From: an uncultured Paracoccaceae bacterium
GTDB lineage: Bacteria; Pseudomonadota; Alphaproteobacteria; Rhodobacterales; Rhodobacteraceae
Reading direction: 5' to 3'
Length of the DNA: 64,000 bases
Assembly (NCBI GenBank): GCA_937983405.1
Contig: CALJZN010000029.1
Span: 1-64,000, forward strand
Each line of letters opens with the position of its first letter. Within the stretch, counting starts at the first letter, position 1. Below are positions 47,633 to 58,220 of this stretch, piece after piece. The notes beneath the pieces were generated by a model. That model made no database searches. It saw only the letters and a list, made by a program, of their open reading frames with translations, and had not been told where the DNA came from. The position numbers and the translations under genes are program-made.

Positions 47633-49234
47633 TTACCCCGCCGAGCCGGGCAGGGCCACCCCCGCCCGCCGCAGCGCCTCGAACACGCGCGCATCGCGGC
47701 CATAGACGTCGCGGCGGAACTGCACCTCGCCGCGCGGCCCGAAGAAGACCGTCAGATAGACCAGATGGATCGGCACCGGCCGGGCCAGGTTCACCCGTGT
47801 CTCCTTGCCCGTGTCGAGGATGCGGCGGACCCGGCCCTCGGGGTCGTCCTCCTGCCGCGCGAGCAGGGCATGGGCAAGCTCGAGCGGATCGTTGAGCCGG
47901 ATGCAGCCGTTCGAGAAGGCGCGGACGTCGCGGGCGAACAGGTTGCGCTGCGGCGTGTCGTGCAGATAGATCGCGTGGCGGTTGGGGAACATGAACTTCA
48001 CGCGGCCAAGCGCGTTCGACGGCCCCGGCGCCTGGCGCAGGCCGAAGGGAAACGAGCGCGCCGAATAGGCGGCGAAGTTCACCGCGCCGCGGCTGATCTC
48101 GCGTCCGCTCGAATCGACCAGCTGCAGATGGCTCACCGCCTGGGGGTTGCGCTGCAGCTGCGGCAGGTAGTCCCGCGTGATGATCGAGCGCGGGACCGTC
48201 CAGCTCGGGTTGAGGACCATGTAGGTCATGCGGTCCGAGAACTCGGGCGTCTGCCGCGCCGCGTCGGCCTGGCCGATGATCGATCGGGTGGTGAAGGTGA
48301 CCTTGCCCTCGTCCACGATCTGGGTCGAGAAATCGGCGAGGTTGACCCAGATGTGCCGCTCTCCGAGATCGAAGTTGGTCCAGCGCGCCCGCTCCAGCGC
48401 CACCACCACCGAGCGGAGCCGGACCTCGGGGCCGAGGTTGATCTCGCCCAGCGTGCCCTGACCGGCAATGCCGTCGGGCTCGAGCCCGTGCGCCGCCTGG
48501 AATGCCCGGACGGCCGCCTCGAGCGCCCCGTCGAACTCGGCCGTCGCGCTGCGCCCGAGATAGCCCATGGCCGTCAGCCGGTCGCGCAGCGCCACCACCG
48601 CCGGCCCGCGGTCGCCGGGGCGCAGGGCCGCGTCGGTCGGCACCAAGGGGCCCCACCCGCCCGCCGCGACCACGCCCTCCAGCCGACGCTTCAGCGCGAT
48701 CAGCCGGGCATAGTCGCGCGTCTGCGGCGGCAGCCCGCGCAGGAAGGCCCGGGGCGAGGCGGCCGCGACCCCCGCAAGCAGCGCGGCGGGGTCGGGGCGG
48801 AGCGGTTCGCGCACGATCATCGGGTCGGCGCGCGCGGGCTCGATGACACCCGAGGACACGTCGCGGGCATAGTCGAGGAAGGCGCGCGTCATCGCGACCT
48901 CCAGCAGCCCGCGCGCGCGCTCGTCGCGCAGCGTCAGAAAGGCGGTCGTCAGCCCGGCCGCGTCGTAGCGTTCCGCCGGAAGGCCGTGGTCGGCGGCGGC
49001 GTCGAGGGCGGCGAGCAGCGCGGCACGGCGCTCGGCATCCTCGGGGCCGGTCCAGAGCGGCCGGAAGTCGCGCGCCCGGTAGAAGGCGGCCACAGCCTCG
49101 TCCGTCGCGGCTTCCGCCACGGCCTGCCGGAATGCGGTTGCCGAGGCGGCGGCGGGCGCGGCGGTCCACAGCAGGGCGACCAGAAGCGCCAGGGCAAGCG
49201 GGCGAAGCGCAAGGGAAAGCGGCACGGACGTCAT
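47633..49234 (-). CDS. L,D-transpeptidase, YcbB/LdtD type
   Basis: The 533-residue periplasmic enzyme would form 3-3 crosslinks in peptidoglycan. It has a signal peptide (cleavage likely near residue 30, AAPAAA), a large N-terminal scaffold, a peptidoglycan-binding repeat ([21 protein letters not shown] to [12 protein letters not shown], about residues 205-265) and the YkuD catalytic domain. The YkuD motif has His in [11 protein letters not shown] and Cys in FSNGCIRL near residue 445. ATG at 49234 is taken; a GTG lies directly before it. It is divergent from a DUF882 gene, mirroring the ycbB-ycbK neighbourhood of enterics. Confidence 0.92.
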   Translation of the reverse strand: MTSVPLSLALRPLALALLVALLWTAAPAAASATAFRQAVAEAATDEAVAAFYRARDFRPLWTGPEDAERRAALLAALDAAADHGLPAERYDAAGLTTAFLTLRDERARGLLEVAMTRAFLDYARDVSSGVIEPARADPMIVREPLRPDPAALLAGVAAASPRAFLRGLPPQTRDYARLIALKRRLEGVVAAGGWGPLVPTDAALRPGDRGPAVVALRDRLTAMGYLGRSATAEFDGALEAAVRAFQAAHGLEPDGIAGQGTLGEINLGPEVRLRSVVVALERARWTNFDLGERHIWVNLADFSTQIVDEGKVTFTTRSIIGQADAARQTPEFSDRMTYMVLNPSWTVPRSIITRDYLPQLQRNPQAVSHLQLVDSSGREISRGAVNFAAYSARSFPFGLRQAPGPSNALGRVKFMFPNRHAIYLHDTPQRNLFARDVRAFSNGCIRLNDPLELAHALLARQEDDPEGRVRRILDTGKETRVNLARPVPIHLVYLTVFFGPRGEVQFRRDVYGRDARVFEALRRAGVALPGSAG

Positions 49235-49237
49235 CAC

Positions 49238-49548
49238 TCACTCCCGGAGCTCATCGCCCCTTCATATCAGCCCATGGCGGGCGAAGTCCCGGAGATTGCA
49301 CCAGCTTTCCGGCCGGGCCGCAGCCGAACCGCGAACTGTCGCCATTCGGCAACGCCCCACATCGGCGTGAAACCACGCATGTGTGGGTTGCCTTTGCGCG
49401 GATTTCCGCTGACGGGCGCGCGAATCCCCCCCGCGGCAGCGCCGGCGCGTTTACGGATCGGGCAACATCGTGACATAACCGTGCGCGCCGCGGGGCATGC
49501 GGCGCAACCTGCAGGATAGCGGGTAAGGAAAGACGGGACAGGCGCAGA
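49238..49548. other. Divergent intergenic region between the L,D-transpeptidase and DUF882 genes
   Basis: This region of about 310 bases separates two divergent peptidoglycan genes and must hold both promoters. A GGTAAGGA stretch just upstream of 49549 can serve as the ribosome site of the DUF882 gene. No clear consensus promoter pair, palindrome or small gene was seen. Confidence 0.5.
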
Positions 49549-50118
49549 ATGACCGACACGACTTCGACGGGACCGACGCGGCGGGCGCTGCTTGCCGCCT
49601 TCGCGGCAACGGCCATCGCCGCAGCGCCGACGGGCGCGGGCGCCTTCGGCATTCTCCGCGGCGCGGGCGATATCCGGCGCCTGCGGATGTATTCCGGACG
49701 GACGGGCGAGAGCATCGACATCCTCTACTGGATCGACGGAGCCTATGTTCCCGAGGCGCTGCAGGCCATCAACCATTTCATGCGCGACCAGCGCAACAAC
49801 CGCGCCGCCCGGATGGATACCCGGACGCTCGACATCATGGCGGCCGCGCACCGCCTGATGGAGGTGAGCGAGCCCTACACGCTGCTCTCGGGGTATCGCT
49901 CGCCCGAGACCAACGCCCTTCTGCGCCGCCAGTCGCGGGGGGTGGCGCGCGATTCGCTGCACATGCGCGGGCAGGCGGCCGACCTGCGGCTGCGCTCGCG
50001 CAGCGCGGGCCAGATGGCGCGGGCCGCACTTGCCTGTGCTGCCGGCGGGGTCGGGCGCTATGCGCGCTCGAACTTCGTCCACATGGATTGCGGGCCCGTG
50101 CGCAGCTGGAACGGCTGA
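49549..50118 (+). CDS. DUF882 (YcbK-like, M15-fold) exported protein
   Basis: The 189-residue protein has a twin-arginine-like N-terminus (TGPTRRALLAAFAATAIAAA), so export by Tat is likely. The DUF882 core has the peptidase M15 zinc pattern: SGYRSPETNALLRRQSRG near residue 110, then DSLHMRGQAADL (HxxxxxxD) and NFVHMDCGPVR with the last His. This suggests a murein endopeptidase or a relative. It faces the L,D-transpeptidase gene, consistent with a shared role in crosslink remodelling. Confidence 0.88.
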   Translation: MTDTTSTGPTRRALLAAFAATAIAAAPTGAGAFGILRGAGDIRRLRMYSGRTGESIDILYWIDGAYVPEALQAINHFMRDQRNNRAARMDTRTLDIMAAAHRLMEVSEPYTLLSGYRSPETNALLRRQSRGVARDSLHMRGQAADLRLRSRSAGQMARAALACAAGGVGRYARSNFVHMDCGPVRSWNG

Positions 50119-50231
50119 CGCGGGCGATCGCACCGCCCTGACGCCGGCGGTCAGGGCAGCCCGGCGCCGGCCTCCCGCCCCCCGTCCGATCCGGGCTTTA
50201 CCGCCACGGCGCGGCGTGGCAGCCAAGCGCC

Positions 50232-52751
50232 ATGGAACTGCCCGTCTTTCTGAGCGTCCTGGCCGGCCTGTTCATGGTGATCGGCCTGGCCCAGCCGCTG
50301 GCCGAGCGCCTGCGGCTTCCCTACACCGTGCTGCTCGCGCTGGTGGGCATCGCCATCGGTGCCGGCGCGAGCTTTTTCCTGGCCACGGACCTGACCGACG
50401 CGCTGAACCCGCTGGCGCTGTCGATCCTCGGGCTGCCGATTTCCAGCCAGGTCTTTCTCTACGTGTTCCTGCCGACGCTCCTGTTCCAGGTCGCGCTGAC
50501 GATCGACCTGCGGCGGATGCTGGACGACTGGGTGCCGATCCTGGTCATGGCGGTGCTGGCGGTTGTCGTGGCAACCTTCGTGATCGGTTACGCGCTCTAC
50601 CCCTTCGCCGGCCAGCCGCTGGTCGTCTGCCTGATCGTCGGCGCCATCGTGGCCACCACCGACCCCTCGGCGGTGGTGGCGATCTTCCGCGAGATCGGCG
50701 CGCCGCAGCGCCTGGCGCGGCTGATCGAGGGCGAGAGCCTTCTCAACGACGCCGCGGCCATCGCGCTGTTCGGCCTGTTCCTTGCGCTGCTGCTGCCCTG
50801 GACGGGCAAGGCGGGGTCGCCCTGGGTCACCTTCGCACTGATGCTGGGCGGGGGAGCGGCCACCGGACTTCTCGTTGCCGGGGCGACCGTGGCGCTGGCC
50901 GACCTGCTGCGCGGGCATCCGCTGGCGCAGGTGTCGGTCTCGGTCGCGCTGCCCTACATCACCTACATCGCGGCCGAGCAAGGGCTGGGCGTCTCGGGCG
51001 TCGTTGCCGTGGTGGCGGCGGGGATGGTGCTGAACCTTGCCGGGCCCGCGCGGCTGCCGCCGCAGCACTGGAGCTTCCTGCGCGAAACCTGGGAGCTTCT
51101 GGCGCACTGGTCGGGCTCGCTGGTGTTCGTGCTGGCCGCGCTGCTCGTCCCGCGGCTTCTGCAGGACATCACGCTGTCCGAGATCGGGCTCGTCGCGCTC
51201 GTGGTCGCGGGCGCCTTCGCGGCGCGGGCGGTGATCCTCTTCGGGCTTTTGCCGCTGCTCGGGCGGCTGCGCCTGTCGCATCCGATCAGCACGGCCTACC
51301 GGGCGGTGATCCTGTGGGGCGGGCTGCGCGGCGCCGTCACGCTGGCGCTGGCGCTGTCGGTCAGCGAGAACCGCGCCGTGGCGCCCGACATCCAGCGCTT
51401 TGTCGTCGTCATGGCCACCGGCTTCACCCTGTTCACCCTGCTCGTCCAGGGCACCACCCTGCGCGCCGTCATCCGCAAGGCAGGCCTCGACCGGCTGCCG
51501 CCGATCGAGGCGGCGCTGCAGGCCCAGGTCGTCGCGGTCGCGCTGCAGACCGTGCGCGCCGAGGTGGCCGAGGTCGCCCGCCGCCACGGGCTCACGCGCG
51601 AGATCGTGCGCGCCGAGGCCAAGCGCTTCGCCGAGCGGCTGGACGCCGCCGTGGCCCGCGCCGAAGAAGCGACCGAGATCCTCGACCGCGACCGCCTGAC
51701 GCTGGGCCTCGTGACGCTGGCGGGGCGCGAGCGCGAGATGATCCTCGAGGGCTTCCGCGAGGGCACGATCCCGTCCTGGCTGATCGACGGGCTGTTGTCG
51801 GACGCCTCGCGGCTGATCGAACGCACGCGCGCAGGCGGCCGCAGCGCCTATCGCAGCACGGCGCGCGGCAACCTGGCCTGCGGCCGGCTGCACCGGATCG
51901 CGAGCCTGCTGCACCGCCGGCTCGGGATCTCGGGCCCGCTGGCACGGCTGGTCGCCCGGCGGTTCGAGCGGCTTCTCATCACCCGGATGCTGCTGCGCGA
52001 CCTGCACGACTTCACCGACAGCCGGATCCTGCGCATCCACGGCCGCCGGGTGGCCGACATCCTGCACGAGGTTTTGACCCGCCGCGAAGAGGAGGTCGAC
52101 CGCGAGATCGAGGGGATGCGGCTGCAGTATCCGGGCTATGCCGAGGAACTCGAGCGCGGTTTCCTGCGCAAGGCCGCGCTCAGGCTCGAGGAACGCGAGC
52201 TCGCGGCCAGCTACGAGGACGGGCTGATCGGCGCCGACCTGCACCAGACGCTGATGCGCGACATCCGCGCCCGACGCCGGGCCGCCGGGCGGCAGCCCCC
52301 GCTGGACCTGACCCTGCAGAAAACGGCGATGGTCGAGCAGTTTCCGCTGTTCGCAAGCCTCTCGGACGCGGCCCGCACGCGCCTGGCCCGGGCGCTGGTG
52401 ACGATCTACGCCAACCCGGGCGAGATCGTGCTGCGCCGCGGCAGCCCGGCGGGCGCCGTCTATTTCCTCGCCTCGGGCGCGGTCGAGCTCGAGATCGCAG
52501 GCCAGCGCCACCGCTTCGGACGGGGCGAGATGTTCGGCGAGCTGGCGCTGCTGACCGGCCAGCGCGTGCGGCGGGGGCAGGTGCGGGCCATCACCCACTG
52601 CATGCTGCTCAAGCTGGACGAGGCGCGTTTCTTCGCGCTGCTGCGCCGCTGGCCGGAGCTGCGGCAGGCGGTGGTGGACCAGGCCGCGCGCCGCGGGATG
52701 GAGCCTGCGACCGTCGAACGGGTGCTGAACGAGCGGCTGGGAAAGGCCTGA
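50232..52751 (+). CDS. CPA1-type Na+/H+ antiporter with C-terminal cyclic-nucleotide-binding domain
   Basis: The 839-residue protein has about 12 membrane helices (residues 1-410) with the CPA1 features AIVATTDPSAVVAIFREIG and LIEGESLLNDAAAIALFG (the ND pair near residue 175). WGGLRGAVTLALALSVSENR near residue 363 closes the pore domain. A long cytoplasmic helical part follows, then a cNMP-binding domain (about residues 700-810) with FGELALLTGQRVRRG in the phosphate-binding cassette position. Transport could therefore be gated by cyclic nucleotides, or the domain may only be structural. Its 3' end is overlapped by the convergent adaptor frame. Confidence 0.88.
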   Translation: MELPVFLSVLAGLFMVIGLAQPLAERLRLPYTVLLALVGIAIGAGASFFLATDLTDALNPLALSILGLPISSQVFLYVFLPTLLFQVALTIDLRRMLDDWVPILVMAVLAVVVATFVIGYALYPFAGQPLVVCLIVGAIVATTDPSAVVAIFREIGAPQRLARLIEGESLLNDAAAIALFGLFLALLLPWTGKAGSPWVTFALMLGGGAATGLLVAGATVALADLLRGHPLAQVSVSVALPYITYIAAEQGLGVSGVVAVVAAGMVLNLAGPARLPPQHWSFLRETWELLAHWSGSLVFVLAALLVPRLLQDITLSEIGLVALVVAGAFAARAVILFGLLPLLGRLRLSHPISTAYRAVILWGGLRGAVTLALALSVSENRAVAPDIQRFVVVMATGFTLFTLLVQGTTLRAVIRKAGLDRLPPIEAALQAQVVAVALQTVRAEVAEVARRHGLTREIVRAEAKRFAERLDAAVARAEEATEILDRDRLTLGLVTLAGREREMILEGFREGTIPSWLIDGLLSDASRLIERTRAGGRSAYRSTARGNLACGRLHRIASLLHRRLGISGPLARLVARRFERLLITRMLLRDLHDFTDSRILRIHGRRVADILHEVLTRREEEVDREIEGMRLQYPGYAEELERGFLRKAALRLEERELAASYEDGLIGADLHQTLMRDIRARRRAAGRQPPLDLTLQKTAMVEQFPLFASLSDAARTRLARALVTIYANPGEIVLRRGSPAGAVYFLASGAVELEIAGQRHRFGRGEMFGELALLTGQRVRRGQVRAITHCMLLKLDEARFFALLRRWPELRQAVVDQAARRGMEPATVERVLNERLGKA

Positions 52752-54042
52752 CGCAGCGCCCGACCCCGCCCCCCACCGCCGCCGCCCGGGCGCGCGGCGG
52801 GCACAGCGCGGTCATGGCGCGTTCATGGTGCGGACATGGCGCGCGGGGCGCGACGCGCGCGCCGTCCGCGACCCGGTCGCCGGGATAGGCGACAACGCGC
52901 ATCCCCTCGGCCAGACCTGCAACGACCTCGGCCGCCTCGGCGGTGCGCCGGCCGATCGTGACGGGCGTGCGCAGCGCCCGGTCGCCCTCGATGCGGTAGA
53001 CCGCCCAGCCGCCGTCAAGCCGGAACAGCGCGCTGACGGGCACCTGCATCACCGCATCCCCCTCCCACAGCACGACCCGGACGAAGACGCGAAAGCGGTC
53101 GCCCAGGCCCGGCCGCGCCTCGGGCCCCGCGACGAAGTCGAGCCGCAGGCGCACGCGCTGCTCTTCGATCCCCAGCGCCGAGACGCGGGTGAAGGCCGCC
53201 GGCTCGATCCGCCGCACCCGCGCCTCGAGCACGCCCTCGCCGCCCCAGCGCTCGACGAAGGCGCGCGCCCGCTCGGGCACCCGCACGGCGTCGGCCGAAA
53301 GCAGATCGACCTCGATCTCGAGGTCGGCCAGATCGCCGATCGTCAGCAGCGGCGCCCCGGCCTGGACAAGCCGCGCGCTCGGGTTCTCGACCGACAGCAC
53401 GGTGCCGGTCTGGGGCGCGCGCAGCGTCAGGCAGCAGCCCTCGCGGCCCGGGCCCTCGGCGGCCGTCGCGGGGCCGACGAGCTGGGCCTGCATCCGCGCC
53501 AGCGTCGCCCGGTGCATCTCGACCTCGGAGCGCGCCGCGGCCAGCGCGGTGCGCTGGGTGGCCAGCTGGCGCTCGGCGTCCTCGAGCATGCGCCGGGAGA
53601 GGATGCCGCGCGCGGCCAGCTCGCGGTTGCGCGCATACTGGCTTTCGGCATAGGCGAGGTCCGCCTCGGCGCGCAGGACGTTGGCCTGCGACAGGCGCAG
53701 CGCCGCCTCGGCCTCGGCCACCGCGGCCTCGGCCTGGGCGCGGGCGCGGGCGTCGAGAAAGCCCGGATCGGCGGGCTCGATCACCGCCACCACGGTTTCG
53801 CCCCGCACCACCGCATCGCCCGCCTGCACCGGCGACCGCGCGGCGGTGCCGGTGATGGGCGCCGTCACGAGGAAGGGCTCGCGCACCCGCGTGATGCCCT
53901 CGGCCCCCACCGTCACCTGCATCGGCGCGCGCCGCACCTCGGCCATGTCCACCGCCACCGGATCGGGCCAGAACGCCCACACCGTCGCCGCGCCGATCGC
54001 CAGCACCGCCGCCCCGACCGCGATCCGCCGCGCCCAGCCCAT
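52609..54042 (-). CDS. Periplasmic adaptor (membrane fusion) subunit of an ABC exporter, with an extended C-terminus
   Basis: The 477-residue frame starts with a membrane anchor (GWARRIAVGAAVLAIGAATV), followed by a HlyD-type lipoyl/barrel-sandwich domain (ITGTAARSPVQAGDAVVRGE), a coiled-coil hairpin (about residues 85-160) and beta-barrel domains. Family homology seems to end near RVADGARVAPR (about residue 400). The remaining 75 or so residues are Pro/Ala/Arg-rich and overlap the antiporter gene by 143 bases, so the ancestral stop was probably lost. It is the third gene of an ATPase-permease-adaptor operon, eight bases after the permease. Confidence 0.82.
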   Translation of the reverse strand: MGWARRIAVGAAVLAIGAATVWAFWPDPVAVDMAEVRRAPMQVTVGAEGITRVREPFLVTAPITGTAARSPVQAGDAVVRGETVVAVIEPADPGFLDARARAQAEAAVAEAEAALRLSQANVLRAEADLAYAESQYARNRELAARGILSRRMLEDAERQLATQRTALAAARSEVEMHRATLARMQAQLVGPATAAEGPGREGCCLTLRAPQTGTVLSVENPSARLVQAGAPLLTIGDLADLEIEVDLLSADAVRVPERARAFVERWGGEGVLEARVRRIEPAAFTRVSALGIEEQRVRLRLDFVAGPEARPGLGDRFRVFVRVVLWEGDAVMQVPVSALFRLDGGWAVYRIEGDRALRTPVTIGRRTAEAAEVVAGLAEGMRVVAYPGDRVADGARVAPRAPCPHHERAMTALCPPRARAAAVGGGVGRCVRPFPAARSAPVRRSQAPSRGARPGPPPPAAAPASGAAARRNAPRPA

Positions 54043-54050
54043 GCGCCCCC

Positions 54051-56410
54051 CTACTCCCGCGCCTTCAGCGCCGAGACGATGTCGATCGCATCGAGCCGCC
54101 GGCGCACCGCCAGCGCCGCCCCCAGCGCCGCGCCCAGCGCGATCAGCCCCGCGGTGGCGTAGGTGGGCGGCAGGATCACAAGCGGGATCGTCACCATCTC
54201 GGTCGAGAAGCCGCGCGCCACCACCCCGGCCACGGCACGGCCCAGCAGCCAGCCCAGCGGAATCGCCGCGACCGCCAGCAGCATGATCTCGCCCACCAGG
54301 ACATAGGCGACCTCGCCGCGCGAGAAGCCCAGCACGCGCAGGCTGGCCAGCTCGTGCGCGCGCTCGGCCAGCTGGATGCGCGCGGCGTTGTAGACCACCC
54401 CCGCCGTCATCAGGATGCCCAGCGCGGCGTAGATCACCGTCATCATCGACAGGTTCTGCTCGAGCGTCGCGTCGAACTTGGCCCGCACGTCCGACCAGAC
54501 GGTGATGCCCGCGAGCCCCGGCGTCGCCTTGACCTGCGCGTGCAGCGCCGGCAGTTCCAGCGGATCGACCAAGAGGTTCAGCCGGTTGACCTGCGGCGGG
54601 CGGCGCATGAGCGCGAACAGCGCCTGCTCGGCCATGTAGATCTGCTGGCCGAGGCTCTGGCGGATCACCGCCGTCACCGGCAGGTCGTGCACCTCGCGCG
54701 GCGGGGCCAGCAGCTCGACCGTCAGCCGGTCGCCCGGCCGCACCCCGAGGTCGCGCGCGATCCCCTCCGACAGCACCACGCCGTCGGGCGGCAGCGAGGC
54801 CGGGCGCCCCCCGGCGTCGATCACCCGCACCAGCGCGCTGGCCTCGGGCCGCGCCTCGAGCGCGATCAGCCGGCCATGGCTGCCGTGCGAGATGCGCACG
54901 GGCACGCCGAAGGCGCCCTCGGCCGCCAGCACCCCGGGCAGCGCCAGCGCCTCCTCCACCGCCCCGAGGCCCCCGGGGCGGGCGAGCGCCAGCGTGACCT
55001 GCTGGCGGTTGCCGAGCGAAAAGACCTCGTCGATCATCGCCTGCATCGCGTCGAAGGTGAACAGCGTCGAGACCAGCATTGCCACCGCAGCCACGACCCC
55101 GAACAGCGTTACCGCCGCCCGCCCCGGCCAGCGGGTGATCGAGCGCAGGATCATCATCGTCGTCTGCCGCAGCGCCAGCGCCCGGCCCAGCACATCCACC
55201 AGCCCGCGGCTGAAGCGCGGCGGCGCGGGCGGCGCCATCGCCACCGCCGGCGGCAGGCGCACCGCGGCGAACACCCCCCGCAGCGCGCCGGCGACCGTCG
55301 TCGCCAGCCCGATCATCCCCGAGACGGCGAAGGCCGCCGCGCCGGGGGCGTAGATGAGCCAGGGGAAACGGAAGAAGCCCGCGTAGAGCGCCGTCAGCCC
55401 CTGCCCCAGCAGGATGCCCGCCGCCCAGCCCAGCGCCACGCCCGCCACCCCCACCAGCGCCGCCAGCTTGAGATAATGCAGCGCGATGGCCCGGGTCGGG
55501 TAGCCCACCGCCTTCAGCAGCCCGATCACCGGCCGCTCGAGCGCGATCATCCGCCCCAGCACCATGTTCACGAGGAAGGCCGAGATGACGAAGAACACCG
55601 GCGGCAGGATCACTGCCATCGCCTCGAGCTGGCTGAGCTCGCTTTCGAGGAAGACATGGCTGATCTGCCGGTCGCGCCCGTGCGCGCCGGTGCCGCCGTA
55701 GGGCTCGAGCAGCCGGTCGAGGGCTGCGAGCACCGGCGCCGCATCGGCCCCCGCCGCCAGCCGCAGGGTCAGGTCGTTGAACGCCCCCTGCAGGTCGAAG
55801 GCCGAGGCCGCCGCCGCCTCGCCCATCCAGACGATGCCGAAGCGGCGGTCGTCGGGCATCATCGTGTCGGGGCCGAAGGCGTAGATGAACTCGGGGCTGA
55901 GCAGCAGCCCGGTCACCCGCAGGGTGCGGATCTGGCCGTCGAGCAGCGCGCGAAACCCGTCGCCGGGCACCAGACCGTGCGCTGCGGCGAAGTTCTCGCT
56001 CACCGCCACCTCCTCGGGCCGGTCGGGGTCGGGCAGCCGGCCCTGGCGCAGCACCGGCAGGTTCAGAACCGCCCCCCCGGGCGGCAGCGAGAGCACCCGG
56101 GCCATCGCCGGCTCGACCATGTCGGGCATGTCGAGCAGCACCGTCGCCGCGATCCGCGCCTCGACCTGCGCCACGCCGGGCAGCGCCGCGATCTCGGGCA
56201 AAAGCGCCCGCGGCGCCCGGGTGGCCTGGGCGAAGAGGTCGGCGAAGCGGTTGCGCTCGTAATAGGCCTCGCGCGTCTCGAGCAGCGAGCGGTGGGCGCC
56301 CTGCGCCAGCACCAGCACCATCACCCCGCAGGCCAGCACCACCGCGATCGCCAGCACCTGCGCCCAGAGGCGGCGCAGGTCGCGCCAGAGCTTGCGGTCG
56401 AGCGGCGCCA

Positions 56411-56411
<1 letters not shown>
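54051..56411 (-). CDS. FtsX-like ABC transporter permease
   Basis: The 786-residue permease has two FtsX-type repeats: an N-terminal helix, a large periplasmic domain (about residues 45-260), three helices (about 265-400), a second anchor (about 430-455), a second periplasmic domain and three final helices with ELASLRVLGFSRGEVAYVLVGEIMLLAV. It ends with the cytoplasmic AIDIVSALKARE, a usual FtsX-family tail. With the ATPase and adaptor it forms a MacAB/DevBCA-like efflux complex for an unknown substrate; TolC is not encoded here. ATG at 56411 is taken, sharing one base with the ATPase stop. Confidence 0.88.
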
Positions 56412-57124
<713 letters not shown>

Positions 57125-57207
57125 GCGATTCGCCCTGTGGTAGAGCAGGCTAGCACGTTACCCGCGGCAGCGGGATGACCCTGTCGAAAGGCGGCCTGAT
57201 TTCCCCG

Positions 57208-57236
57208 TTGCCCGCCGCCCCGTCCTCGCCTAACAC
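57208..57236 (+). promoter_or_regulatory. Candidate tRNA-Arg promoter (TTGCCC-N17-TAACAC)
   Basis: TTGCCC (57208-57213) and TAACAC (57231-57236) are 17 bases apart and end nine bases before the mature tRNA 5' end, a normal distance for a tRNA promoter. The -10 is only a partial match. Confidence 0.5.
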
Positions 57237-57245
57237 CGCGGTCAC

Positions 57246-57555
57246 GGCCCCGTAGCTCAGCCGGATAGAGCAACCGCCTTCGTTTGGAGTGCGCCGCGGG
57301 AAACCGCGGACGTAGAACCTGTCAAAGTCGGGGAACCCTCTGCCGCCCCCGGGCGGCGTGGCAATCCCGAGCCAAGCCCGGGCCGCCCCCGGGAAGGTGT
57401 AGAGACTGGACGGCAGGCACCTGCCGGCCCCCGCAACGGGGCCAACGGTGAAGGGACAGTCCAGACCACGCGCGCCGGAGGCGTCCGGCAGCGGCGAAAG
57501 CCGCAGTGGGAGGCTAAGCGGTCGGTCGCAGGTTCGAATCCTGCCGGGGTCGCCA
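57246..57555 (+). tRNA. tRNA-Arg (anticodon UCU), interrupted by a group I intron
   Basis: The two exons, 57246-57280 and 57514-57555, join into a 77-base cloverleaf with encoded CCA. The acceptor GGCCCCG pairs with CGGGGTC (one G-U), the D arm is GCTC/GAGC, the anticodon stem is ACCGC/GCGGT around the loop CTTCTAA (anticodon TCT), the T arm is GCAGG/CCTGC and the discriminator is G. The gene works only if the intron is removed between U34 and C35. It reads AGA, a rare codon in so GC-rich a genome. Confidence 0.93.
57281..57513 (+). other. Group I self-splicing intron (IC3-like) in the tRNA-Arg anticodon loop
   Basis: The 233-base intron follows a U (U34 of the tRNA) and ends in G, as group I introns do. 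A three-pair P1 forms between exon CUU and intron GAG (57287-57289), as in the cyanobacterial tRNA-Leu intron. Conserved core strings are GCAATCCCGAGCCAAGC (57361-57377), GAAGGTGTAGAGACTGGAC (57393-57411) and its P7 partner ACAGTCCAGACCA (about 57456-57468), plus a GCGGCGAAAGCCGC hairpin near the 3' end. No homing endonuclease is encoded. The assignment rests on remembered similarity to the Anabaena intron core. Confidence 0.9.
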
Positions 57556-57692
57556 ATCGGCCGGCGAAAGGACGCCTTGCCAAGGGCCTGCGGCGCGTTC
57601 CCGAGCCGTCTTGCAAGCCTTGCCTCGCACCGCCGAACCGCCGCCGGACGCCGCGTCGCCAGACAGTTGCCCGACCATGCTTGCAGTCCGCC

Positions 57693-58220
57693 TCAGCCCG
57701 GTGTCCAGCCCGGCGGGATATCCACCGCGGCGATCCAGGGCTTGATGTCGATCAGCGGCGTGCCGTCCCAGGCGTCGGTCGCGTCGATCCCGGCCACCCC
57801 CGCGGCCGTGTCGAGCGAGACCAGCCGAACCACGCCCAGCGCCACCGGGTTGGGCCGCGCGGGGCTGCGCAGGGCGAACACCCCCGCCCCGCCGGGGCGA
57901 TGGCCGGGCGACTGGCGGATCAGGTCGCGCGGGGCGGCCCCGGTCCAGTAAAGCAGGATCACCGCGTCGCCGGGGGCAAGCCCCTCGAGCCCCGCCCGGA
58001 ACCCCGGGTCGATCTCGATCTGCGGCCGTCCGCCCTCGCCCGCCGCCATCCGCTCGCGCGCCGCGCGCAGGTTCCTCGGGCAGTCCGCCGGGCCCCAGGC
58101 CGAGCGGATGCGCCCGATGAACGCCAGCCCCGCCTCGGCCCGCGCCGCCGGATCGAAGGCCAGCCGCAGCTCGCCGGGCCGCGCGGCGAAGCGGTCGGCG
58201 GGGGCCGCGGGGCCGGTCAT
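57693..58220 (-). CDS. TrmO/TsaA-family tRNA methyltransferase
   Basis: The 175-residue protein belongs to the TsaA/TrmO family, whose E. coli member N6-methylates t6A37 in tRNA-Thr using SAM. Seen: [18 protein letters not shown] near residue 34, the signature [20 protein letters not shown] near residue 112 and [19 protein letters not shown] near residue 143. It overlaps the RlmE stop by four bases, so two RNA methyltransferases are coupled. Confidence 0.88.
   Translation of the reverse strand: MTGPAAPADRFAARPGELRLAFDPAARAEAGLAFIGRIRSAWGPADCPRNLRAARERMAAGEGGRPQIEIDPGFRAGLEGLAPGDAVILLYWTGAAPRDLIRQSPGHRPGGAGVFALRSPARPNPVALGVVRLVSLDTAAGVAGIDATDAWDGTPLIDIKPWIAAVDIPPGWTPG

Noticed and set aside
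57257-57616. Minus-strand open frame of about 119 codons across the tRNA-Arg region
   Set aside because: It lies antisense to the tRNA exons and the structured intron, has no recognisable motif and is best seen as chance. It is also not a homing endonuclease of the intron.
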